From NCBI GenBank assembly GCA_018058445.1, contig JAGOZY010000056.1, positions 1-7,043 of the forward strand: a DNA stretch of 7,043 bases, read 5' to 3'. The notes beneath the pieces are model-generated. The model searched no databases. It saw only the letters and a program-made list of their open reading frames with translations, and was not told the origin of the DNA. Origin of the DNA: Negativicutes bacterium. GTDB taxonomy: Bacteria > Bacillota > Negativicutes > JAGOZY01. The position numbers were made by a program, and so were the translations under genes. Of the stretch, positions 1 to 5,484 are shown piece after piece; the first letter of the stretch is position 1; each line of letters begins with the position of its first letter.

Positions 1-1266
1 TGGGAATTCACTCTGCGTAAAGGAGTCAAATTCCAAGATGGAACTCCCTTTAACGCTGAAGTCGTCAAGAAAAACTTCGACCGACTCCGTGACCCAGCTG
101 TACCAAAAGTTCGGCGCCAGCTGCTAGATAAAGTTCAAGAAGTGAAAGTAATCAGTGATGACAAAGTCCAAATCATTACCTCCACCCCTTTCCCCCCTTT
201 GCTCCCGAATTTAGCTCACACCGGAACAGCGATCATCAGTGGTCAAGCCATTGATAACGACAAAACAAAACCCATCGCCCAAAACCCAGTTGGAACCGGT
301 CCTTATAAAATGGCTCTGTGGACAAAAGGGGAACAAGTCACTTTAGAAGCATTCCCGGACTATTGGGGCAAAAAACCAACCCTTAATAAAATTATCTTTA
401 AAGTAGTACCCGAAGACGCCACTCGAATGGCAATGGTTCAAACCGGTGAAGCTCAAGCAGCTGATAAAGTTCCTTTCACTGATGTCGACCGCTACGCAAA
501 AGATGCTAAATTCAATCTGATCCGCACAGTCGGTTACGGCACTGAATTTATCGGACTCAACCTGCGTAAACCTCAGTTCGAAGATATCCGAGTTCGCCAA
601 GCGATCAATCTCGCCATTGATCGAGATGCGATTCTAAGCGGAGTCTATAACAACGTAGGTAAAAAGAATGTCAGCACCCTCGGACCGCTAGTCTTTGGCT
701 TCAACCCGAATTTACCAGCAGCTGAATACAATCCAGAGAAGGCAAAACAGCTACTGAAAGAAGCCGGAATGGATAATGGAAAGCTTCAATTTTCGATCTG
801 GACCTCTTCAAACAATAAAGTCCGAATCAAACTAGCTGAAGTCCTCCAAGCTCAGCTTAAATCCGTTGGTATTCAAGTTGATATCAAAACCGTCGAATGG
901 GGTGCATTCCTCGCAGCCATGAAAAATGGCGAAACCGATATGTACCTCCTCGGTTGGGCCAATCAGAGCGGTGATGGCGACGCCTCCCTCTCACCAGTTT
1001 GGTCTAAAGAAGGCTTCATGACTGGTGAAAACGGCAGCTTCTACAGCACCCCTCAGGTAGAAGAGCTACTCGTAGCCGCCCGCCAAGAAATGAATCCAGA
1101 AAAGCGTAAAGAAATGTACCAAAAAGTACAGGAAATCTTTACCGCCGATCAAGTCCGTTTTGTCACTCGGGGTACCGAGTATATTTCCATCACTGGAAAA
1201 AATGTAAAAGGACTCCGTTATACCCCTTCAGAAGTCAGTGTATTCGATGATGTTGTCATCGAATAA
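1..1266 (+). CDS. ABC transporter solute-binding protein, family 5 (5' end outside window)
   Basis: This is the extracytoplasmic ligand-binding component of an ABC importer of the OppA/DppA/NikA/GsiB class (SBP_bac_5). The reading frame is open from base 1, so the gene enters from the left; 421 residues are visible. Aligned with the two complete paralogues downstream, the first visible residue (Trp) matches residue 94 of the second copy and 91 of the third, so about 90 residues, including the expected lipoprotein signal, lie outside. Family hallmarks seen are LRKGVKFQDG near visible residue 5, NPVGTGPYK near 96, VPEDATRMAMVQTGEAQAA, VRQAINLAIDRDAIL, and GWANQSGDGD at 318. A GTG at 142 is in frame but internal to conserved sequence and has no ribosome site, so it is not the start. 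By eye it is about 48% identical to the second copy over the last 150 residues. The ligand cannot be assigned; peptide, glutathione-like or metal-chelate substrates are all possible. Confidence 0.93.
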   Translation, partial: WEFTLRKGVKFQDGTPFNAEVVKKNFDRLRDPAVPKVRRQLLDKVQEVKVISDDKVQIITSTPFPPLLPNLAHTGTAIISGQAIDNDKTKPIAQNPVGTGPYKMALWTKGEQVTLEAFPDYWGKKPTLNKIIFKVVPEDATRMAMVQTGEAQAADKVPFTDVDRYAKDAKFNLIRTVGYGTEFIGLNLRKPQFEDIRVRQAINLAIDRDAILSGVYNNVGKKNVSTLGPLVFGFNPNLPAAEYNPEKAKQLLKEAGMDNGKLQFSIWTSSNNKVRIKLAEVLQAQLKSVGIQVDIKTVEWGAFLAAMKNGETDMYLLGWANQSGDGDASLSPVWSKEGFMTGENGSFYSTPQVEELLVAARQEMNPEKRKEMYQKVQEIFTADQVRFVTRGTEYISITGKNVKGLRYTPSEVSVFDDVVIE

Positions 1267-1275
1267 CCCTTGTCA

Positions 1276-1315
1276 GAAAAGCCTAGGTTTCTTTATGAAA
1301 CCTAGGCTTTTCTTC
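1276..1315 (+). terminator. Rho-independent terminator of the first binding-protein gene
   Basis: A perfect 16-bp stem (arms 1276-1291 and 1297-1312) closes a 5-nt loop, TTTAT, 10 bases after the stop codon. The U-run is the 3' arm itself (CTTTTCTT). The A-rich 5' arm means the hairpin could also work on the other strand, but no minus-strand gene ends here. Confidence 0.9.
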
Positions 1316-1321
1316 GATTTA

Positions 1322-1330
1322 TGCTATACT
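1322..1330 (+). promoter_or_regulatory. Extended -10 sigma-A promoter for the second binding-protein gene
   Basis: TGCTATACT is an extended -10 element (TG at 1322-1323, TATACT at 1325-1330) ending 43 bases before the ATG, predicting a start near 1337. No good -35 hexamer exists at 16-18 bp; that region lies inside the 3' arm of the preceding terminator. The same TATACTATTC string occurs at almost the same distance before the third copy, which supports the call. Confidence 0.65.
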
Positions 1331-1373
1331 ATTCTCGTAGGCAAATGTAGGATAGAAGAAAGGTAGGATTCTC

Positions 1374-2936
1374 ATGAACAAACAATTCAAAAATCTCTCA
1401 CTTTGGTTAGGCGTCGCCTTACTAGCGACAGCACTGGTATTAGCAGGCTGTGGTGGAAAAGATGCAAAAAAAGATACGTTCATCTTTGCCCTCCAGAATG
1501 ACGCAGTCAATTTAGATCCCCAGATGGGTATCGATTCCCAGTCTTTAAACGTAACAAGTCGTAAAGTATTCGAAACTCTTGTAACGACTGATAAAAATAA
1601 CAAGATCATTCCTGAGCTCGCTACTGAATGGAAGCAAATCAATCCAACCACTTGGGAATTCACTCTCCGTAAAGGAGTCAAATTTCACGATGGTACAGAC
1701 TTTAATGCCCAAGCCGTAAAAACTACCTTAGACCGTGTGCTTGATCCAAAAGCAAATCGAGCTCGTCGCAGCGTTTATAGCGCGATTAAAGAAGTTAAAG
1801 TAATCGCCGATGATAAGATTCAACTCATCACCGACGGCCCTTATGCCCCTCTCCTCATCAACCTCGCCCATCCAGGTGGCTCGATGATCAGCCCGAAAGC
1901 GATTGAAGAAGATGCCCGTTTTGTGGGTGGCGATAGTAGTGCAAAAGCGCTCGCTGCCAATCCAGTCGGAACAGGGCCCTTCAAATTCGTCAGCTGGACC
2001 AAAGGCCAGGAAGTAAAACTAGATCGCTTCGATGGCTATTGGGGTAAAAAACCGACAGTAGCTCACGTAATCTTTAAAACAGTCCCAGAAGATGCCACTC
2101 GTATGGCCATGGTCAAAACCGGCGAAGCCCAAGCAGCAGAGCAAGTTCCACTCACTGACGTAGAGCGAATCGGTAAAGATTCCAATCTCCAACTGATTCG
2201 AAACACCGGATACCGAGTAGAATTTTTAGCTTTCAATGTCACCCAGCCCCCTTTCGACAATCCGAAAGTTCGCCAAGCCGTGAGTGAAGCACTCGATTTC
2301 CCAGCCATTCTCCAAGGCGTTTACAGTGGAGTTGGAAAAAGTGATGTCTCTCCACTAGGCCCTGATGTCTTTGGTTATAATCCAAACCTAAAACCTTACC
2401 CCCATAACCTCGAACACGCCAAACAACTCCTCGCGGAAGCTGGCTACCCCAATGGACTTAAAGCAACTCTAATTACCGCAGATCGAAAAATTCGTATCAA
2501 GCTCGCTGAGGTCATTCAAGCCCAACTTAAACCGATCGGAATTGATCTGGAAATTCAACCGATGGAATTTGGTGCTTACATCAAAGCGACAGTCGAGGCC
2601 AAACATCAACTCAGCATCACTGGTTGGTCCAACCAAACCGGTGACGGCGACTATGCACTAACACCTAGCTTTACCGCCGCAGGTTTTGCAAGTGGATCAA
2701 ATACCACTCGCTACGACAACCCAGACGTCAATGCTCTCTTAAAGCAAGCGCGCCAAGAACTGAATGTCGAAAAACGTAAAGCCATTTACGGAAAAATTCA
2801 AGAAATCATTTACGAAGACCGACCGGTTTTAGTCACTCAATTCACTGAATTCTTAACCATCGCGCAAAAAAATGTAAAAGGTCTTTGGGTGACTCCAGGT
2901 GGGATTATCGTCCTCAGTGATCTTGTAATCGAATAA
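1374..2936 (+). CDS. ABC transporter solute-binding lipoprotein, family 5 (second copy)
   Basis: This complete 520-residue protein is the usual length for cluster C binding proteins that deliver peptides, glutathione or metal chelates to an ABC permease. It starts with a lipoprotein signal: Lys-rich N-region, hydrophobic core at residues 8-23, and lipobox LAGC with Cys26 as the lipidated residue, so the mature protein should be anchored on the outer face of the membrane. Hallmarks are LRKGVKFHDG from residue 98, NPVGTGPFKF at 196, VRQAVSEALDF, and GWSNQTGDGD at 417. The ATG follows AAAGGTAGGA (ends 5 bases upstream), an SD with one base inserted. The copy carries about 6-8 extra residues before NPVGTG (DARFVGGDSSAKALAA) compared with its neighbours. 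It is by eye about 55% identical to the third copy over the last 150 residues. It has its own promoter and terminator and no transporter partner in view, so it may be an orphan subunit served by a permease elsewhere. Substrate is unassigned. Confidence 0.96.
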   Translation: MNKQFKNLSLWLGVALLATALVLAGCGGKDAKKDTFIFALQNDAVNLDPQMGIDSQSLNVTSRKVFETLVTTDKNNKIIPELATEWKQINPTTWEFTLRKGVKFHDGTDFNAQAVKTTLDRVLDPKANRARRSVYSAIKEVKVIADDKIQLITDGPYAPLLINLAHPGGSMISPKAIEEDARFVGGDSSAKALAANPVGTGPFKFVSWTKGQEVKLDRFDGYWGKKPTVAHVIFKTVPEDATRMAMVKTGEAQAAEQVPLTDVERIGKDSNLQLIRNTGYRVEFLAFNVTQPPFDNPKVRQAVSEALDFPAILQGVYSGVGKSDVSPLGPDVFGYNPNLKPYPHNLEHAKQLLAEAGYPNGLKATLITADRKIRIKLAEVIQAQLKPIGIDLEIQPMEFGAYIKATVEAKHQLSITGWSNQTGDGDYALTPSFTAAGFASGSNTTRYDNPDVNALLKQARQELNVEKRKAIYGKIQEIIYEDRPVLVTQFTEFLTIAQKNVKGLWVTPGGIIVLSDLVIE

Positions 2937-2945
2937 GCTCTCTTT

Positions 2946-2990
2946 AGCCGGTGACTTGCAGAAAATGATCTGTTGGTCACCGGCTTTTTT
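2946..2990 (+). terminator. Rho-independent terminator of the second binding-protein gene
   Basis: Arms AGCCGGTGAC (2946-2955) and GTCACCGGCT (2976-2985) form a 10-bp GC-rich stem. The 20-nt interior can extend it with a further short CAG/CTG pairing. A six-T run (2985-2990) follows directly. It begins 10 bases after the stop codon. Confidence 0.9.
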
Positions 2991-3004
2991 ATATAAAATT
3001 CCTC

Positions 3005-3039
3005 TTTACTTCACATGCAGACAACTGTATAATTATACT
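3005..3039 (+). promoter_or_regulatory. Sigma-A promoter region (two overlapping options) for the third binding-protein gene
   Basis: Two overlapping promoters can be drawn. One is TTCACA (3010-3015, five of six to consensus) with an 18-bp spacer to TATACT (3034-3039). The other is TTTACT (3005-3010) with a 17-bp spacer to TATAAT (3028-3033). The first is favoured because TATACTATTC is shared with the second copy's promoter at 48 versus 49 bases from -10 to ATG. Which one is used cannot be told from sequence. Confidence 0.65.
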
Positions 3040-3081
3040 ATTCGGAAATTAGAAAGAGAAGTCGAAAGGCAGGAATAAATC

Positions 3082-4617
3082 ATGGGCAAGAAATCGCTTT
3101 GGGGGATTGGATTATTTCTTATTTTATCTCTAGCAATTACAGGTTGCGGAAGCAAAGAAAGTACGACAGATAAAACCTTTGTTTATGCATTACAAGCTGA
3201 TGCTCGTACTTTGGACCCACATATGAGTACCGATGCTTCTTCCTCAAACTCAATGAATAAAAAAGTATACGAAACATTGATCACAACCGATAAAGATAAT
3301 AAAATCGTGCCTCTTCTGGCAACAGAGTGGAAGCAGATTGACCCAGTAACCTGGGAATTTACTCTGCGTAAAGGCGTTAAATTCCACGATGGATCTGATT
3401 TTAATGCTCAAGCAGTTAAAGCCAGCTTCGAGCGTTTACTTGATCCAGCCACAAAACGAAATCGCCGTAGCGTGCTCCAAGCGATTAAAGAAGTGAAAGT
3501 GATCGGCGACGACAAAGTTCAGATCATTACAGATGGTCCTTATGCGCCATTACTTCTTCACCTCACTCATTCGGCAGGATCGATCATGAGTCCAAAAGCG
3601 ATTGAAGCAGATGCCAAGGGTGACAAACCACTACCACAAAACCCAGTAGGTACAGGGCCTTTCAAATTTGTTAGCTGGACAAAAGGGGATAACATCACTC
3701 TGGCTCGTAACGACGGCTATTGGGGGACAAAACCTCAAATGGCAAAAGTTATCTTGAAAATCGTACCAGAAGATGCAACTCGAATTGCCATGGTAAAAAC
3801 CGGTGAAGCTCAAGCTGCAGACCAAGTACCAGTCACTGATGTTGAACGAATTGGCAAAGACTCCAGCATGAACCTCGTCCGCACCACTATTTATCGCTCT
3901 GAGTTCATCTCTTTCAATACTGAAAGAGCTCCGTTTAATAACCCTAAAGTGCGCGAAGCGATTTCTCAAGCCATCGACTATGATGGACTGATTAAAGGCG
4001 TATACAATGGTGTTGGAACTACCAGCGTATCTTCTATGGGACCTCAAGTGTTTGGCCATAATCCAAATCTCAAACCCTATGTCTATAATATGGAAAATGC
4101 AAAAAAATTACTGGCTGATGCTGGTTATCCAAATGGCTTTAAAGCAACCCTCTATGTGCCAGATCGAAAAATTAGAATCAAAATGGCCGAAGTGATCCAA
4201 GCCCAACTTAAGCCTCTTGGTATTGATATCGAAATTCGTTCTTTAGAGCAAGGGACTTACTTTAAAGAAACCGAAGAAGGTAAACAAGATCTTTGCATCG
4301 ACGGTTGGTCGAACCAAACCGGAGACGCTGACTTCTCCCTCACCCCTGTGTTTGGCAGCGGCGGCATCAAAACCGGACAAAACATCGCACGCTACAATAA
4401 TCCAAAAATCGATCAACTGTTAGATCAAGCCCGTAGCGAAATCGATCCAGAAAAACGTAAACAACTCTATTATCAAGTGCAAGAAATTGTCCGCGAAGAT
4501 ATCCCAGTGATCGTTACCCAAGTTGGGGAAGATCTGAGCGTGACAGCCAAAAACATCACTGGCTTCTGGGTCACTCCCGGTGGCAACCCAATGTTCAACG
4601 ATGTAAAATTTAACTAA
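3082..4617 (+). CDS. ABC transporter solute-binding lipoprotein, family 5 (third copy)
   Basis: This complete 511-residue paralogue of the previous two genes is an extracytoplasmic lipoprotein that should hand its ligand to an ABC permease. The signal peptide has KK near the N-terminus, a hydrophobic core at residues 6-19 and lipobox ITGC, with Cys22 as the lipidation site. Family hallmarks are LRKGVKFHDG from about residue 95, NPVGTGPFKF, VPEDATRIAMVKTGEAQAA, VREAISQAIDYD, AKKLLADAGYPNG and GWSNQTGDADFSLTP at 408. The TGDADFSLTP form recalls GsiB-type glutathione-binding proteins, but this is recollection, not a search result. The start has AAAGGCAGGA ending 7 bases before the ATG, the same split SD design as the second copy. 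Its C-terminus (VKFN) differs from the VIE end of the other two. The 5' part uses more A/T-ending codons than the second copy. Substrate is unassigned. Confidence 0.96.
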   Translation: MGKKSLWGIGLFLILSLAITGCGSKESTTDKTFVYALQADARTLDPHMSTDASSSNSMNKKVYETLITTDKDNKIVPLLATEWKQIDPVTWEFTLRKGVKFHDGSDFNAQAVKASFERLLDPATKRNRRSVLQAIKEVKVIGDDKVQIITDGPYAPLLLHLTHSAGSIMSPKAIEADAKGDKPLPQNPVGTGPFKFVSWTKGDNITLARNDGYWGTKPQMAKVILKIVPEDATRIAMVKTGEAQAADQVPVTDVERIGKDSSMNLVRTTIYRSEFISFNTERAPFNNPKVREAISQAIDYDGLIKGVYNGVGTTSVSSMGPQVFGHNPNLKPYVYNMENAKKLLADAGYPNGFKATLYVPDRKIRIKMAEVIQAQLKPLGIDIEIRSLEQGTYFKETEEGKQDLCIDGWSNQTGDADFSLTPVFGSGGIKTGQNIARYNNPKIDQLLDQARSEIDPEKRKQLYYQVQEIVREDIPVIVTQVGEDLSVTAKNITGFWVTPGGNPMFNDVKFN

Positions 4618-4621
4618 TTTC

Positions 4622-4661
4622 AAAACCCTTCCTAGTAAATAACTAGGAAGGGTTTTCTTTT
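4622..4661 (+). terminator. Rho-independent terminator of the third binding-protein gene
   Basis: A perfect 15-bp stem (arms 4622-4636 and 4642-4656) encloses a 5-nt loop, AAATA, starting 4 bases after the stop codon. A T-rich tail, TTTTCTTTT, follows. The -35 position of the next gene's promoter falls inside the 3' arm. Confidence 0.92.
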
Positions 4662-4663
4662 AC

Positions 4664-4672
4664 TGCTATAAT
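4664..4672 (+). promoter_or_regulatory. Extended -10 promoter for the small duplicated membrane protein gene
   Basis: TGCTATAAT is a consensus extended -10, 33 bases before the ATG, with predicted start near 4679. No recognisable -35 hexamer is present because the terminator stem occupies that position; extended -10 promoters can work without one. Confidence 0.7.
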
Positions 4673-4705
4673 GAAAAAAAGAAAGTTTCTAAGGAGGTCA
4701 ATATC

Positions 4706-5053
4706 ATGGGACAAACAACTTTTGAATTTCGCGGTTCCGGCTTAAGCTACTTCTGGCTCGCCCTTTGGACCACCGTATTAACCATAATCACAGGAGGATT
4801 TTTCTTTCCTTGGGCAATCTCCGCTCAAAAACGCTGGCAAGCGCGCAATACCTATATCGGCGGACGACAACTACGCTTTCGGGGAACAGGTCTCAGTTTC
4901 CTATGGCAGTGGATATTAATTTACGTGTTAACCATAGTCACTTTCGGACTCTACATTCCTTGGGCAGTCTGCCGAGTTTATCGATGGACAACTAAAAATA
5001 CCATGTTTGAAGACGAAGTACCGCCTAAACTATTACCCCACGTCACAGCCTGA
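4706..5053 (+). CDS. Small membrane protein with two 50-residue repeats, DUF898/YjgN-like
   Basis: This 115-residue protein is probably in the cytoplasmic membrane; its function is unknown. The ATG is 8 bases after AAGGAGG (4691-4697), a near-perfect SD. It consists of two ungapped repeats, residues 5-54 and 55-104, identical at about 20 of 50 positions: F8/F58, R9/R59, G10/G60, G12/G62, L13/L63, W17/W67, T26/T76, P35/P85, W36/W86, R43/R93, W44/W94, N48/N98 and T49/T99. Each repeat is FxGxGLS..W, a hydrophobic span of about 20 residues ending in PWA, then an aromatic/basic stretch ending NT. The FxGxG - hydrophobic helix - PW - NT pattern resembles the repeat unit of DUF898 (YjgN family) proteins, which are normally several times longer; that assignment is from memory. 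It is its own transcription unit from an extended -10 promoter, with no clear terminator after it, so some readthrough into the HNH gene is possible. Confidence 0.88.
   Translation: MGQTTFEFRGSGLSYFWLALWTTVLTIITGGFFFPWAISAQKRWQARNTYIGGRQLRFRGTGLSFLWQWILIYVLTIVTFGLYIPWAVCRVYRWTTKNTMFEDEVPPKLLPHVTA
4718..5017 (+). repeat. Internal tandem duplication (2 x 150 bp) within the small membrane protein gene
   Basis: Bases 4718-4867 and 4868-5017 encode repeats one and two of the membrane protein with no gap. DNA identity is mostly eroded, but short matches keep the exact 150-bp offset, for example TTCCTTGGGCA at 4806-4816 and again at 4956-4966. This indicates an old in-frame duplication. Confidence 0.8.
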
Positions 5054-5103
5054 TACTGCCTCTACCTCTATTATTTTAAATAAAACCTTCTAGTTCTTTA
5101 CTA

Positions 5104-5112
5104 TGCTATAAT
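5104..5112 (+). promoter_or_regulatory. Extended -10 promoter for the HNH gene
   Basis: TGCTATAAT matches the extended -10 consensus and is the same nonamer as at 4664-4672. The predicted start is near 5119, giving an unusually long leader of about 95 bases. No convincing -35 hexamer lies 16-18 bp upstream. Confidence 0.7.
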
Positions 5113-5114
5113 AA

Positions 5115-5129
5115 AAACAGGTTCTGTTT
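5115..5129. promoter_or_regulatory. Operator-like 15-bp dyad at the HNH gene transcription start
   Basis: AAACAG-GTT-CTGTTT is a perfect inverted repeat with a 3-bp centre, spanning about -4 to +11 relative to the predicted start. The position suits a repressor site. No regulator is identified; the half-site is unlike the Bacillus LexA box. Confidence 0.4.
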
Positions 5130-5175
5130 GAGCATTTTCACACGAATCTATTTAACTTTCCTGACTACTTCTATC

Positions 5176-5191
5176 AAACAGTACTGCATTT
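5176..5191. promoter_or_regulatory. Second, imperfect ACAG/CTG dyad in the HNH leader
   Basis: AAACAG-TA-CTGCATTT resembles the dyad at 5115-5129, with centres about 61 bp apart. The TCAAACAG at 5174-5181 is also the exact complement of CTGTTTGA at 5124-5131, so the leader RNA could form a long-range 8-bp stem. Either reading (paired operators or RNA structure) is conjectural. Confidence 0.3.
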
Positions 5192-5213
5192 TAAGTGAAG
5201 GAAGTGATTGATT

Positions 5214-5432
5214 ATGCAAATTCCAAAAACTAGATTTGACGAACTATTCTGCCGTGCGGCAGGTCGATGTGAGTGTACAGGCCCTGACTGTGGTCAAGAA
5301 TTCAAAGATCCTTCTGAGGCTGAAGTACATATCATTGATAAAGATAAGCCCGCAACTCTTGATAATTGCCAACTACTTTGCAAAGAGTGTCACGAAGAAA
5401 AAGAGTGCTCTTGCGAGTGCATCAGTAGCTAA
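5214..5432 (+). CDS. Small cysteine-rich HNH-type zinc protein
   Basis: This 72-residue protein carries little more than an HNH (beta-beta-alpha-metal) core, found in nucleases but also in inactive nucleic-acid-binding derivatives. The ATG at 5214 was chosen because AAGGAAGTGA (5198-5207) lies 6 bases upstream; a TTG at 5208 abuts that SD and is unlikely. Predicted structural zinc ligands are Cys21/Cys26 and Cys56/Cys59 (CxxCH). HNH positions are His39 (EVHII), Asn51 (LDNCQLLC) and His60 (CKECH). Typical members have DH or HH at the first position; here it is Val-His-Ile, so either the metal ligand or the general base is missing. The GG of the usual loop is also replaced (DKDKPATLDN, two residues short). 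Ten of 72 residues are Cys, including a CSCEC tail. It is monocistronic, with a long leader, operator-like dyads and a strong terminator. Catalytic activity is uncertain; a zinc-finger DNA/RNA binder is the alternative. Confidence 0.82.
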   Translation: MQIPKTRFDELFCRAAGRCECTGPDCGQEFKDPSEAEVHIIDKDKPATLDNCQLLCKECHEEKECSCECISS

Positions 5433-5441
5433 TCGAATCTT

Positions 5442-5473
5442 AAAAAGCCGGAAGATCATTCTTCCGGCTTTTT
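5442..5473. terminator. Bidirectional terminator between the convergent HNH and GNAT genes
   Basis: A 14-bp stem (5442-5455 with 5460-5473) encloses a TCAT loop. Five A's open the left arm and five T's close the right arm, so a U-run follows the GC-rich stem in both directions. It lies 9 bases after the HNH stop and 11 bases beyond the GNAT stop, and serves both. Confidence 0.92.
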
Positions 5474-5484
5474 CGTGTTCAATT

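Noticed and set aside
142..144. GTG at 142 as the real start of the first binding protein
   Set aside because: The frame is open from base 1, and those first 47 codons align closely with residues 94 onward of the second copy, so the gene is cut by the window edge rather than starting here.
343..600. Minus-strand open frame of 85 codons antisense to the first binding-protein gene
   Set aside because: It lies wholly inside a conserved family 5 reading frame, has no ribosome site and its product matches no pattern I recognise. It is a by-product of the coding strand's codon use.
1337..1367. Three GTAGG repeats in the leader of the second binding protein (1337, 1347, 1363)
   Set aside because: The third is part of the ribosome site. 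The spacings (10 and 16) are irregular, the unit is only 5 bases, and the third copy's leader lacks the repeats, so chance is the simplest explanation.
3631..4059. Minus-strand open frame of 142 codons antisense to the third binding-protein gene
   Set aside because: Same reason: it overlaps strongly conserved coding sequence and has no credible start signal. Similar antisense frames at 1319-1681, 2063-2308 and 4420-4623 were dismissed likewise; the first and last also run through terminators.
5071..5083. AT-only palindrome TTATTT-T-AAATAA after the membrane protein gene as a terminator
   Set aside because: The stem is six A/T pairs with a one-base centre and no following U-run, so it is too weak to act as an intrinsic terminator.
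5208..5216. TTG at 5208 as the start of the HNH gene
   Set aside because: The SD AAGGAAGTGA ends at 5207, leaving no spacing for a TTG at 5208. The ATG at 5214 has normal spacing.
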